Positions 1 through 10,074 of a DNA stretch of 64,000 nt are shown here, piece by piece; within the stretch, counting starts at the first letter, position 1, and every line of letters starts with the position of its first letter. The stretch is from NCBI GenBank assembly GCA_003153155.1, contig PLWV01000006.1, positions 1-64,000 on the forward strand. The letters run 5' to 3'. This stretch comes from Gallionella sp. (GTDB lineage: Bacteria > Pseudomonadota > Gammaproteobacteria > Burkholderiales > Gallionellaceae). Both the position numbers and the translations under genes were made by a program. The notes beneath the pieces were generated by a model, which saw nothing but the letters and a program-made list of their open reading frames with translations, was not told the DNA's origin and did not search any database.

Positions 1-36
1 CAGCGGGCGTTCAGGCGTATTCATGCTCGTATTGAA

Positions 37-2580
37 TCACCGCTGCCATAGAATTCGCGCGGCTTCAAGGGGAACCGCCACGCCGTCGCGGTGCGGTATG
101 AGTCGCGCCGTATAGTCCGTCGCCGGGCGGGCTGCAGGCACCCCTGCGCGATAGGCGTAGCTGTTTGTTGCGCCCGCCGGTTGTCGCACGCGCTTCATCT
201 CCACTCGCTCCGGTGCGGTACCGTTAACGCCATTGGCATAAAGTTCAACCCACACTGCCTCTGGGTCGAGATCATCGAGATACACTTGCACTTCAAATAC
301 GTGCTGCTCACCACGAGTCTCAACCTTCACTTCGCCGAAGCGTAGTGCGGTCCATTTTTGGTCCAGAGCATGCCGCCAACTAACCATATCCACACCAATT
401 GCGCCTTTGTCGGCAGCCCGCTCAAGGTAGGCTGAGGCCGCCGGGAGGTAGTGTTGCTCAGTGTACTCGCACACCGTGTGATTGGCGCAAAAACGCGGTG
501 TCAATCGCGCCATGCTTTCTCGCATCCGGTTCACCCAGGCGCTGGGGATACCTTGTTCATCGCGAGCATAGAACTCAGGGATCACCTCGCGTTCGAGCAG
601 GTCATAGAGGGCTTCAGCTTCGATAGCGTCCCAGGCGGGATCGTTATCATGTTCCTGACCATCCCCCAACGCCCACCCCACCTCCGGTGTGTAGGCCTCG
701 GCCCACCAGCCGTCCAATTCCGAGAGATTGATGCCGCCATTGACTAACACCTTCATGCCGCTGGTTCCACACGCCTCCCAAGGCCGCCGTGGCGTGTTAA
801 TCCAGACATCCACCCCCTGCACAAGGTACTCGCTCAAGAGCATGTTGTAGTCACTGAGGAAGACCACATGGCGTCGGGCATCGGGGCGCCGGATGAACTG
901 CGTCCACTGCTGAATGAGGGCCTGCCCTGCCAAGTCTGAGGGATGGGCCTTGCCAGCCATGATGAGCTGTACCGGGCGTTGCGGATTGGTCAACAGGCGC
1001 AGCAGCCGCTCCGGATCATGCAGCAGCAGATTGGGTCGCTTGTAGGTGGCGAAGCGACGCGCAAAGCCCAAGGTCAACACGTTGGGGTCGAAAAGGTGCC
1101 CCGCCTCCGCCTCCGCTTCGAGCGACGCGCCGGAGGCGGCCAACTGCATGGACAAGCGCTCGCGCACGTAGACCACAAAAGACTGTCTGGCTGCGATGCG
1201 GAATTGCCAGAGCCTGGCGTCGGAGACACGGCGCATGTCCTGCTCCAGGGTTTCTGTCGTCCCCAGCCAGCGGTCCTTGCCACAGGCCTCCGTCCAAAGA
1301 TCATCCGCTGCCGCGGAGTCCCAAGTCGGCATGTGGACTCCGTTCGTGATGTGGCCGATGGGCACCTCCGCCGTCGGCCAGTGCGGAAAGAGAGGCTCAA
1401 ACAGGTGCCGGCTCACCTGCCCATGCAAGCGACTTACGCCATTGACCGCCCCGCTCCCGCGGATCGCCAGATAGGCCATATTGAAACTTTCAGACGAGTC
1501 GTTCGGGTTCTGGCGGCCGAGCGCCAGCAGGTCGTGGAGCGTAAGGCCGAGCCTCCCGGCGTACCTACCGAGGTATTGTTCGATGAGGGCCGGAGCAAAA
1601 CGATCGAAGCCGGCGGGCACCGCCGTGTGCGTGGTGAACAAGTTGCCCGCTCGCGTAACGGCCAGAGCCACGTCAAAAGGCTGGCCTGTTTCCTCCATGA
1701 AATTCCGGGCGCGCTCCAGCACCGCGAAGGCCGCATGGCCTTCGTTGAGGTGACAGACTTCCGGCTGTAGGCCGAGTGCGCGGAGCAACCGCCACCCGCT
1801 GAGCCCGAGCACCAGCTCTTGTTTTAACCGCAACTCCGATCCGCCCCCGTACAACTCGCTGGTGATCCCACGATGCGCCGGGTAATTCGCTGCGTCATTG
1901 CTGTCCAGCAGGTACAGCTTCACGCGTCCGACCTGAACCTGCCAAGCGCGCAGCCAGACCGAGTAACCGGGTAATGCGACCTCTAATCGCAACCACTCCC
2001 CATTCGGTTTACGCAAGGGCGTGATCGGCAATTGCCCCGGATCGTTGTACGGATAAAGGGCCTGCTGGGCACCATCCTGGTCAATCACTTGGCGAAAATA
2101 GCCCTGCTGGTAGAGCAGCCCCACGCCAACCACCGGAACGCCCAGATCGCTGGCGGCTTTGAGCTGATCGCCGGCCACGTTGCCCAATCCTCCCGAATAG
2201 ATCGGGAGAGCTTCGCTCAACATAAATTCCATGCTGAAATACGCCACACAGGTCAGGGGCACCTCGGGATGATGTTGCTGAAACCACGCGGGCGCCTCCT
2301 CCGCCTGCTTCTTGGACTGCACAAGGGCATCGATCTTCTTGCGGAAGGCCGGATCGGCGAGCACGCGCCGGATCTTCTCCCGGGAGACCGTCTGCAGGAC
2401 ATCGCACGGGTGACGCGTCAGATCCCACAGTACCGGATCCAGTTGCCGCCACACCTCGTCGGTGGCATGATTCCACGTCCAGCGCATATCCAAGGCCAGC
2501 TCGACCAGGGAATCGAATCCCTCGACATCTGCGGGGAGCAGGTTATATAGCGGGTGTCTGATACGTGTTTGTTCGCTCAT
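37..2580 (-). CDS. glgP: Alpha-glucan (glycogen/maltodextrin) phosphorylase
   Basis: ORF track protein; start reassigned to MSEQTRIRHPLYNLLP at 2580 (SD AAGGAG just upstream); motifs YFSMEFMLSEALPIYSGGLGNVAGD and NTPRRPWEACGTSGMK typical of alpha-glucan phosphorylases. Confidence 0.93.
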   Translation of the reverse strand: MSEQTRIRHPLYNLLPADVEGFDSLVELALDMRWTWNHATDEVWRQLDPVLWDLTRHPCDVLQTVSREKIRRVLADPAFRKKIDALVQSKKQAEEAPAWFQQHHPEVPLTCVAYFSMEFMLSEALPIYSGGLGNVAGDQLKAASDLGVPVVGVGLLYQQGYFRQVIDQDGAQQALYPYNDPGQLPITPLRKPNGEWLRLEVALPGYSVWLRAWQVQVGRVKLYLLDSNDAANYPAHRGITSELYGGGSELRLKQELVLGLSGWRLLRALGLQPEVCHLNEGHAAFAVLERARNFMEETGQPFDVALAVTRAGNLFTTHTAVPAGFDRFAPALIEQYLGRYAGRLGLTLHDLLALGRQNPNDSSESFNMAYLAIRGSGAVNGVSRLHGQVSRHLFEPLFPHWPTAEVPIGHITNGVHMPTWDSAAADDLWTEACGKDRWLGTTETLEQDMRRVSDARLWQFRIAARQSFVVYVRERLSMQLAASGASLEAEAEAGHLFDPNVLTLGFARRFATYKRPNLLLHDPERLLRLLTNPQRPVQLIMAGKAHPSDLAGQALIQQWTQFIRRPDARRHVVFLSDYNMLLSEYLVQGVDVWINTPRRPWEACGTSGMKVLVNGGINLSELDGWWAEAYTPEVGWALGDGQEHDNDPAWDAIEAEALYDLLEREVIPEFYARDEQGIPSAWVNRMRESMARLTPRFCANHTVCEYTEQHYLPAASAYLERAADKGAIGVDMVSWRHALDQKWTALRFGEVKVETRGEQHVFEVQVYLDDLDPEAVWVELYANGVNGTAPERVEMKRVRQPAGATNSYAYRAGVPAARPATDYTARLIPHRDGVAVPLEAARILWQR

Positions 2581-2810
2581 AGTTTCTCCTTCAGTTTTGG
2601 CTCGGACGGAATCCCCGACTGCTGCATGGACGCCGCCAGCGCAGCACCGACGATGACCTGTGCTTCCGCCAGGATGCGGCGCAGATGATCCGCTCCCCTG
2701 AAGCTCTCCGCATAAATCTTGTAGATATTCTCGATCCCTGACGGACCCGCCGCGAACCATTCACTCTTGGTAATCACCTTCAACCCGCCGATGGGCATGC
2801 CGCCGCCTTT
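2577..2810 (-). pseudogene. C-terminal remnant of E. coli-type phosphoglucomutase
   Basis: 73-aa ORF MPIGGLKVITKSEWFAAGPSGIENIYKIYAESF...; resembles only the last ~70 aa of Pgm; the phosphate-binding loop normally ARPSGTE reads AGPSGIE. Stop overlaps glgP start (ATGA). Confidence 0.75.
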
Positions 2811-3172
2811 ATGGTGCCGGCGGTGTCGTCCGCGAGCAAGGGCGATACCTCCAGCGACACCCAGCCGTCAACACCGCCAGTGGCGTCGTGGATCGGCCGG
2901 AAAAGATCAGCAGCCCGGATTAAATCTTCCAACGCAAGTTCGAAGAACAACGCCTCACCCGACTTGCCCGCGAGTGCTTTTTTGCGGATGGCGTCATCGT
3001 AGAAATTACCATTTTTGATGGCGTGATCGAAGATCGTGGGATTGGAGGTGAGTCCCGTCACCGCAAAGTCCCTGATATAGCGGCTGAGCGTGCCGCTCGT
3101 CAGCAGCGCGCGCGTAATGTTGTCGAGCCAGAGACTTTGGCCCAGATACTGAAGCTGCTGTATAGCGTTCAT
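2790..3172 (-). pseudogene. N-terminal remnant of transaldolase (about 120 aa)
   Basis: MNAIQQLQYLGQSLWLDNITRALLTSGTLSRYIRDFAVTGLTSNPTIFDHAIKNG... is the N-terminus of Tal; homology stops at DDTAGTIKAA, then runs out of frame into the pgm remnant. Confidence 0.78.
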
Positions 3173-3262
3173 GTCGTCTCCTGTCCCCCATCAACGGCCC
3201 TAACAGACCTGAACAAAGCGGGAAAATCGTAATTATTGAGCTTTACATATTTCATGGCACTA

Positions 3263-3736
3263 CTTTACATATTTTATGACACTAAAACAAACCGGCTTGC
3301 TTCCAACAAGCCGCAATGAAATACGGGCGATGCTGAGTACTTTTGAGCTCGTTGCGGGCAGTCGTCTGCAACTCGGCGAAGTTGCCTGGGCAAAATTCGC
3401 CAACGCATTACGTTTGAGCCAAGCCCACAGATATTCGACCGGGTTGAAATCAGGCGAATACAGCGGCAGAAAATCGATCTGGATATGACCATCGGTGCTG
3501 TCCAAGTAATCCCTTACCAGTTTCGACCTGTACGCCTTGAGGCCATCCCAGATAATCAGGGGCCGCTGCTTGCGGTGAGATTCAGCCTGATACAGGAGTG
3601 GGCAGCCCGCGATAACATAGGACGGAAGCCCTGTAAATACGCGGGTTTTCGCGGGTTTCCTCGGTAAAGTGACAGCGCCGTTCGAGAGTTTGTTAAACCA
3701 CACCATCAGCTTCATAAAGTATTCGGCCATGTAAAG
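3263..3736 (-). mobile_element. Internally deleted IS630-family element (transposase C-terminal half with frameshift)
   Basis: PLIIWDGLKAYRSKLVRDYL...IDFLPLYSPDFNPVEYLWAWLKRNALANF is the IS630 DDE C-terminal region; a frameshift leads to NFAELQTTARNELKSTQHRPYFIAACWKQAGLF*. Ends CTTTACAT (3263-3270) and ATGTAAAG (3729-3736), flanked by TA at 3261-3262 and 3737-3738. Confidence 0.8.
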
Positions 3737-3788
3737 TATCGGATAGAATACGCACCTTGCATCCCAACTTACTTTTTAAGGACTCATC

Positions 3789-4481
3789 ATGTATCAAATC
3801 GCTCCGAGTATTCTTTCTGCCAATTTCGCCAAGCTGGGCGAGGAAGTTGACAATGTTCTTGCCGCCGGCGCTGACATAGTGCATTTCGATGTGATGGACA
3901 ACCACTATGTGCCGAACCTGACCATAGGTCCCTTGGTCTGCGAAGCGCTGCGCAAGCACGGCGTGACCGCTCCGATCGACGTGCATCTGATGGTCAAGCC
4001 GGTGGATCGCATCATTCCCGATTTCGCCAAGGCGGGCGCGACTTACATTACCTTTCACCCGGAAGCTTCCGAACACATCGACCGCACCATCGGCCTGATC
4101 AAGGAAAGCGGTTGCAAAGCCGGTCTGGTGTTCAACCCTGCCACGCCGCTGGAGATACTGGAATACACGCTGCCGAAATTGGATATGGTGTTGCTGATGT
4201 CGGTGAACCCCGGCTTCGGAGGGCAGAAATTCATTCCCCACGTGCTGGACAAGGCGCGCAAGGTACGCAAGATGATCGACGCAGCCGGTCTTAAGATTCG
4301 TCTGGAAATCGACGGCGGCGTGGGCCCTGCCAACATTCGCGAAGTGGCTGAAGCTGGCGTGGACACCTTCGTATCCGGTTCTGCGGTGTTTGGCGCAGGA
4401 AAAGATAGCGACAAACACCGCTACGACACTGTGATTGCCGCGCTGCGCGCCGAGCTGTCCAAGGTAAAGAAGCCAAAGTAA
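3789..4481 (+). CDS. rpe: Ribulose-phosphate 3-epimerase
   Basis: [48 protein letters not shown] motifs. Confidence 0.97.
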   Translation: MYQIAPSILSANFAKLGEEVDNVLAAGADIVHFDVMDNHYVPNLTIGPLVCEALRKHGVTAPIDVHLMVKPVDRIIPDFAKAGATYITFHPEASEHIDRTIGLIKESGCKAGLVFNPATPLEILEYTLPKLDMVLLMSVNPGFGGQKFIPHVLDKARKVRKMIDAAGLKIRLEIDGGVGPANIREVAEAGVDTFVSGSAVFGAGKDSDKHRYDTVIAALRAELSKVKKPK

Positions 4482-4485
4482 AGCA

Positions 4486-5175
4486 ATGGTACAGTCGCTA
4501 CATTTTCCCCTCAGCATTTCAGCAATCGTCATCGATCTCGATGGCACGATGCTGCATACCGCACCGGAACTGACGGAGGCGGCCAACCGCATGTTGCGCG
4601 ACATGGATTACCCGCCGGTGGCGCCGGAGTTGCTGATGAGCTACATCGGCAACGGCATCAGCTGGCTGGTCAAGCGCGCGCTGACCGGCGACATGCATGC
4701 CACGCCGGATGCCGCGCTGTATGACCACGCACTGCCGATTTTCGAAAAGCATTACACCGAGTTGCTGCTGAAAAGCAAACCGTTCAACGGTGTGATCGAA
4801 GGCCTGGACGCGATGCAGGCGGCGGGTTTCCGTTTAGGCTGCATCACTAACAAGGTGGCGCGTTACACCGAGCCGTTGCTGAAAGGTGTCGGCCTGGCGA
4901 AATATTTCGAGATCGTGCTATCCGGCGATACTTTGCCGGAGAAGAAACCGCATCCGCTGCCGCTGTTGCACGCAGCAAAATTTTTCGGCGTGCCGATCGA
5001 GAAATTGTTGCTGATCGGCGATTCGCTCAACGACACCGTCGCCGCGCGCGCCGCAGGTTGCCCGGTGTTCTGCGTGCCTTACGGCTATAATCACGGCGAA
5101 CCGGTCGACAGCTTATTTTTGGACGCGGTGATTGCCAATCTGCTCGCCGCTTTGCCTCTCATCAAACGCGTTTGA
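4486..5175 (+). CDS. gph: Phosphoglycolate phosphatase (HAD family)
   Basis: VIDLDGTMLHTAPEL HAD motif I, GDSLNDTVAARAAGCP motif; directly follows rpe. Confidence 0.92.
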   Translation: MVQSLHFPLSISAIVIDLDGTMLHTAPELTEAANRMLRDMDYPPVAPELLMSYIGNGISWLVKRALTGDMHATPDAALYDHALPIFEKHYTELLLKSKPFNGVIEGLDAMQAAGFRLGCITNKVARYTEPLLKGVGLAKYFEIVLSGDTLPEKKPHPLPLLHAAKFFGVPIEKLLLIGDSLNDTVAARAAGCPVFCVPYGYNHGEPVDSLFLDAVIANLLAALPLIKRV

Positions 5176-5241
5176 ATATGAAATTGAATAGCCTCCCCCG
5201 CTTCCCAGAAACCGCCGCTTGGCGATGGTGTTGATGCGATT

Positions 5242-5301
5242 GTAGGGGCGTAAGGCATTACGCCCTCACCTTCACCAAGGGCGTATGCCATACGCCCCTA
5301 C
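5242..5301. repeat. REPIN-like double palindrome with GTAG heads
   Basis: GTAGGGGCGTAAGGCATTACGCCC ... GGGCGTATGCCATACGCCCCTAC: two inverted hairpins, each with a 5' GTAG head. Confidence 0.7.
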
Positions 5302-5327
5302 GACACGACCAAACACCGGAGGTTTCA

Positions 5328-6815
5328 ATGCCGCACCCCATCACCGAACAAGAATTCAACGCACTTGCCGAGCAGGGCTATAACCGCATTCCTTTGGTAT
5401 GCGAAACCTTTGCCGATCTGGACACGCCGCTGTCGCTGTACCTCAAGCTCGCCAACCGACCGTATTCCTATCTGCTGGAATCGGTGCAGGGCGGCGAACG
5501 CTTCGGGCGTTATTCGTTCATCGGCCTGCCCGCCGACACCCGCATCACAGTACGCGGCAAGCAGGTCACACTGACGCATAAAGATGCCGAAACCACCCAC
5601 ATAGTCGAGAATCCGCTGGATTTCATCCGCGAATATCAAACACGTTTCAAGGTTGCATCTCTGCCCAATCTTCCGCGCTTCTGTGGCGGACTGGCGGGGT
5701 ATTTCGGCTATGAAACAATACGATATATCGAACCGCGCTTGGCCAAAGTTCACAAACCGGACGCAATAGCTACACCGGACATTCTGCTGATGCTCACCGA
5801 GCACTTGGCGGTGGTGGACAACCTCACCGGCAAACTCACTTTCATCGTCTATGCCAACCCGGAACAGGCCGACGCCTACGCGCAAGCCAAGCAACGTTTG
5901 CATGAACTGACCGTGCGCTTAAGACTACCCGTGAACATCCCGCACGCACCACCGATGCACGGTGGCGAAGCACATTCGGAATTTGGCGAAACCGCGTTCA
6001 AGAATGCAGTGGTAAAAGCTAAGCAATACATTTTCGATGGCGATATCATGCAAGTGGTGCTGTCCCAACGCATGGCACAACCCTTTCCCGCCGCGCCGCT
6101 TTCGCTGTATCGCGCGCTGCGCAGCGTGAATCCATCGCCGTATATGTTCTATTACGATATGGACGATCACCATGTGGTCGGCGCATCGCCGGAAATTCTG
6201 GTGCGGCTGGAAGGTGATGCGGTCACCGTGCGCCCCATCGCGGGAACCCGCCCGCGCGGCAAGACGCAGCAGCAGGATGCCAAACTCGCGCAAGATTTGT
6301 TGGCCGATCCGAAAGAGTTAGCCGAACACCTGATGCTGATCGATCTTGGCCGCAACGACATCGGACGTGTCGCACAAAACGGTACGGTGAAGCTCACCGA
6401 AAAAATGATCATCGAACGCTACTCGCACGTGATGCACATCGTCTCCAACGTCGAGGCCACGCTCAAACCCGGCTTCAACGCGATGGACGTGCTCAAGGCC
6501 ACCTTCCCCGCCGGCACGGTGAGCGGCGCGCCAAAAGTGCGCGCGATGGAAATCATCGATGAGCTGGAACCCAGCAAACGCGGCATCTACGCGGGTGCGG
6601 TCGGTTATCTCGGCTTCAACGGTGACATGGATCTGGCGATTGCGCTGCGCACCGCCGTGGTGAAAGACAACATGCTGTATGCGCAAGCCGGAGCAGGCAT
6701 CGTCGCCGACTCCGTGCCGGACAGCGAATGGCTGGAAACGCTGAACAAGGCGCGCGCCGTATTGCGCGCAACGGAAATGGTGCTGGCGGGGTTGGACAAC
6801 GATTGGGAACCGTAG
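5328..6815 (+). CDS. trpE: Anthranilate synthase component I
   Basis: [54 protein letters not shown] motifs. Confidence 0.97.
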   Translation: MPHPITEQEFNALAEQGYNRIPLVCETFADLDTPLSLYLKLANRPYSYLLESVQGGERFGRYSFIGLPADTRITVRGKQVTLTHKDAETTHIVENPLDFIREYQTRFKVASLPNLPRFCGGLAGYFGYETIRYIEPRLAKVHKPDAIATPDILLMLTEHLAVVDNLTGKLTFIVYANPEQADAYAQAKQRLHELTVRLRLPVNIPHAPPMHGGEAHSEFGETAFKNAVVKAKQYIFDGDIMQVVLSQRMAQPFPAAPLSLYRALRSVNPSPYMFYYDMDDHHVVGASPEILVRLEGDAVTVRPIAGTRPRGKTQQQDAKLAQDLLADPKELAEHLMLIDLGRNDIGRVAQNGTVKLTEKMIIERYSHVMHIVSNVEATLKPGFNAMDVLKATFPAGTVSGAPKVRAMEIIDELEPSKRGIYAGAVGYLGFNGDMDLAIALRTAVVKDNMLYAQAGAGIVADSVPDSEWLETLNKARAVLRATEMVLAGLDNDWEP

Positions 6816-6819
6816 CGCA

Positions 6820-8427
6820 ATGCTCAGGCTTACCGAAGTCAAACTCCCGCTGGCCCATGCCGAAGGCGAAATTAAGGCTGCGATTCTCGAGCGTCTTGGT
6901 ATCGCCGACGATGAGCTGATCAGCCACGTCGTTTTCAAACGTGGCGTGGATGCGCGCAAGTCTCACGCCATCCTGTTCACTTACACGCTGGATGTGGCGG
7001 TGCGCGATGAAGCGGTGATTCTGGCGCGATGCAAGAACGATCCGCACCTCTCCATCACGCCTGACACCAGCTACCACTTTGTGGCTTATGCTCCTGATGC
7101 ACTGTGCTCCAGACCAATAATCATCGGCATGGGGCCAGCAGGTTTGTTCGCCGGATTGATACTCGCGCAGATGGGCTTCCGCCCGCTGATCCTGGAGCGC
7201 GGCAAAGAAGTGCGCGAGCGCACCAAGGACACTTTCGGCTTGTGGCGGCAGGGCGTGCTCAACCCGGAATCCAACGTGCAGTTCGGCGAGGGCGGCGCGG
7301 GGACGTTCTCGGACGGCAAGTTGTATAGCCAGATCAAGGACCCGCGCTACCTGAGTCGGAAGGTGCTGGATGAATTCGTCAAGGCGGGCGCGCCGGAAGA
7401 AATTTTGTATGTGAGCCATCCGCACATCGGCACGTTCCGGCTGGTGGGCATGGTAGAGAAAATGCGCGAGACCATACAGTCTCTGGGCGGCGAGATACGC
7501 TTCAAGAGCCGCGTAGACAACATCGCAATCACGGACGGAAAAGTAACTGGTGTTGTACTCGCCAGCGGCGAATGCATCGCTACCGATCATCTGGTGCTGG
7601 CGGTCGGTCACAGCGCGCGCGACACCTTCGAGATGATCCACAAACGCGGCATCTATATCGAGGCCAAGCCGTTTTCGATCGGCCTGCGCATCGAGCATCC
7701 GCAGTCGCTGATCGATGCCGCACGCTATGGCAAGAACGCGGGCAATCCTCTGCTGGGCGCGGCGGATTACAAGCTGGTGCATCACGCCAGCAACGGACGT
7801 GCGGTGTACAGCTTCTGCATGTGCCCGGGCGGCACGGTAGTCGCGGCCACTTCCGAACCGGGGCGCGTGGTGACCAATGGCATGAGCCAGTATTCTCGCA
7901 ACGAGCGCAACGCCAACAGCGGCCTCGTGGTGGGCATTACGCCCGAGCAGGACTATCCCGGCGATGCATTGGCTGGGATGGAATTTCAACGCCGCTGGGA
8001 ATCGCGCGCATTTGAACTGGGCGGAGGAAACTATCAGGCGCCCGGACAACTGGTCGGCGATTTTCTCGCAGGCAAAGCTTCGACCGAATTTGGATCGGTG
8101 CAGCCGTCCTATACCCCCGGCGTGCATTTGTGCGATCTCAGCACCGCGCTGCCGGATTATGCGATTGCCGCGATACGCGAAGCCCTGCCTGCCTTCGCCA
8201 AGCAGATAAAAGGATTCGATTTGGCCGATGCGGTGCTGACGGGAGTGGAAACGCGCACCTCTTCGCCGATACGCATCAAGCGCAACGACGACGATTTGCA
8301 AAGTGTGAACACCAGAGGCTTGTATCCAACCGGCGAAGGCGCAGGCTATGCGGGCGGAATTCTTTCGGCAGCCGTGGACGGCATCAAGGTTGCCGAAGCG
8401 GTGGCTTTGAGTATGATAGGCAGATGA
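6820..8427 (+). CDS. FAD-dependent dehydrogenase/oxidoreductase (COG2509-like)
   Basis: GMGPAGLFAGLILAQMGFRPLILERG FAD-binding motif; ends GEGAGYAGGILSAAVDGIKVAEAV. Confidence 0.85.
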   Translation: MLRLTEVKLPLAHAEGEIKAAILERLGIADDELISHVVFKRGVDARKSHAILFTYTLDVAVRDEAVILARCKNDPHLSITPDTSYHFVAYAPDALCSRPIIIGMGPAGLFAGLILAQMGFRPLILERGKEVRERTKDTFGLWRQGVLNPESNVQFGEGGAGTFSDGKLYSQIKDPRYLSRKVLDEFVKAGAPEEILYVSHPHIGTFRLVGMVEKMRETIQSLGGEIRFKSRVDNIAITDGKVTGVVLASGECIATDHLVLAVGHSARDTFEMIHKRGIYIEAKPFSIGLRIEHPQSLIDAARYGKNAGNPLLGAADYKLVHHASNGRAVYSFCMCPGGTVVAATSEPGRVVTNGMSQYSRNERNANSGLVVGITPEQDYPGDALAGMEFQRRWESRAFELGGGNYQAPGQLVGDFLAGKASTEFGSVQPSYTPGVHLCDLSTALPDYAIAAIREALPAFAKQIKGFDLADAVLTGVETRTSSPIRIKRNDDDLQSVNTRGLYPTGEGAGYAGGILSAAVDGIKVAEAVALSMIGR

Positions 8428-8456
8428 ACTTCGCCAGCAATTAGATCGGAACAAAC

Positions 8457-9026
8457 ATGCTTTTGATGATCGACAATTATGATTCCTTCACCTACAACCT
8501 GGTGCAGTATTTCGCCGAACTGGGTGCGGAGGTGGTGGTGCATCGCAACGATGAAATCAGCGTGGCACAAATCGCCGCGCTCAACCCGCAAAACATCGTG
8601 GTGTCGCCCGGCCCGTGTACACCGAACGAAGCCGGCATCTCGGTCGCGGCGATCCAGCACTTCGCCGGAAAGATTCCGATTCTGGGTGTATGCCTCGGGC
8701 ACCAGAGCATTGGCCAAGCCTTCGGCGGACGCATCATTCACGCCAAACAGTTGATGCACGGCAAAACCTCGGCGATCCATCACAACAACACCAGCGTGTT
8801 TCACGGCCTGCCCAACCCGTTCACCGCGACGCGCTATCACTCGCTGGTGATCGAGCGCGAAACACTGCCGGAATGTCTGGAGATCACCGCTTGGACCGAT
8901 GATAACGAGATCATGGGGGTGCGCCACAAAACGCTGGCGGTGCATGGCGTGCAGTTCCATCCCGAGTCCATCCTCACCGAACATGGGCATGACATGCTGG
9001 CAAATTTTTTACGAGGGAATGTGTAG
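8457..9026 (+). CDS. trpG: Anthranilate synthase component II (glutamine amidotransferase)
   Basis: [56 protein letters not shown]. Confidence 0.97.
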   Translation: MLLMIDNYDSFTYNLVQYFAELGAEVVVHRNDEISVAQIAALNPQNIVVSPGPCTPNEAGISVAAIQHFAGKIPILGVCLGHQSIGQAFGGRIIHAKQLMHGKTSAIHHNNTSVFHGLPNPFTATRYHSLVIERETLPECLEITAWTDDNEIMGVRHKTLAVHGVQFHPESILTEHGHDMLANFLRGNV

Positions 9027-9048
9027 GAGCGCATTTATAGAGGGCATC

Positions 9049-10074
9049 ATGAATTACCCACAAACATTAACGAAGCTAATTGATCGACATGACCTTCCGT
9101 TCGCTGAAATGCGCGGTCTGATGCAACACATAATGGGCGGGCAACTGACTCTGGCGCAAATCGCGGCGGTATTGATCGCGTTGCGCATGAAGGGCGAAAC
9201 CGTCAGCGAAATCGCGGCAGCCGCAACGGTGATGCGCGAACTATCCAGCAAGGTCAGCGTGAAAAAAACCGGTCACCTGATCGACACTTGCGGCACCGGC
9301 GGGGACAGCATGCAGACCTTCAACATCTCCACCGCCAGCGCGCTGGTTGCTGCGGCTGCGGGAGCTCATGTCGCCAAGCATGGCGGGCGCTCGGTTTCCA
9401 GCACCTGCGGCAGCGCGGACGTGCTGGAAAAGCTCGGCGTGAATGTGAGCCTCACCGCCGAACAAGTTGCCCAGTGCGTGGACAGCATCGGCATCGGTTT
9501 CATGTTTGCACCCAATCATCACAGCGCGATGAAGCACGCCGCACCGGTACGCCGCGAACTCGGCGTGCGCACGCTGTTCAACCTGCTCGGGCCGTTGACC
9601 AATCCTGCCGGCGCACAAAATCAGGTGCTCGGCGTGTTCCATCAATCTCTCACCGCCAAGCTCGCACAAGTGCTCGGTGAACTCGGCAGCCGTCATGTGC
9701 TGGTGGTCCACGGCGCGGATGGCATGGATGAAATCTCGATCAGCGAAGGCACTTACATCGCGGAATTAAAGAACGGCAAGGTCAGCGAATACACCGTGCA
9801 TCCCGATCTGTTCGGCCTCGCCAGCGCGCCACTTAATCTGCTGCGTGTTGCCAATATCGACGAGGCATGCGAAAAACTATTGGGTGTGTTGAACAATGAA
9901 GTCGGCGCGCCGCGCGACATCGTGCAATTGAATGCCGGTGCGGCGATTTATGTGGCGGGGCTGGCCAGCACACTGGAAGAAGGCGTGGAGAAAGCCGATC
10001 ATGTGATCGCCAGCGGCGCGGCAAAAACCAAGCTGGATCAGCTCATCGCGCTGAGCAACAGCTTCAAGGCTTAA
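9049..10074 (+). CDS. trpD: Anthranilate phosphoribosyltransferase
   Basis: Start reassigned to MNYPQTLTKLIDRHDL; DTCGTGGDSMQTFNIST, KHGGRSVSSTCGSADVLE motifs. Confidence 0.95.
   Translation: MNYPQTLTKLIDRHDLPFAEMRGLMQHIMGGQLTLAQIAAVLIALRMKGETVSEIAAAATVMRELSSKVSVKKTGHLIDTCGTGGDSMQTFNISTASALVAAAAGAHVAKHGGRSVSSTCGSADVLEKLGVNVSLTAEQVAQCVDSIGIGFMFAPNHHSAMKHAAPVRRELGVRTLFNLLGPLTNPAGAQNQVLGVFHQSLTAKLAQVLGELGSRHVLVVHGADGMDEISISEGTYIAELKNGKVSEYTVHPDLFGLASAPLNLLRVANIDEACEKLLGVLNNEVGAPRDIVQLNAGAAIYVAGLASTLEEGVEKADHVIASGAAKTKLDQLIALSNSFKA

Noticed and set aside
943-1770. 275-aa plus-strand ORF inside glgP
   Set aside because: Antisense shadow of glgP; no recognisable domain and low-complexity Arg/Gly/Val composition.
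3693-4604. 303-aa minus-strand ORF
   Set aside because: Antisense to rpe; no coding signal.
6616-8454. 612-aa minus-strand ORF
   Set aside because: Antisense to the FAD-dependent dehydrogenase and the trpE end; His/Arg/Ala-rich composition typical of spurious antisense frames in GC-rich coding DNA.
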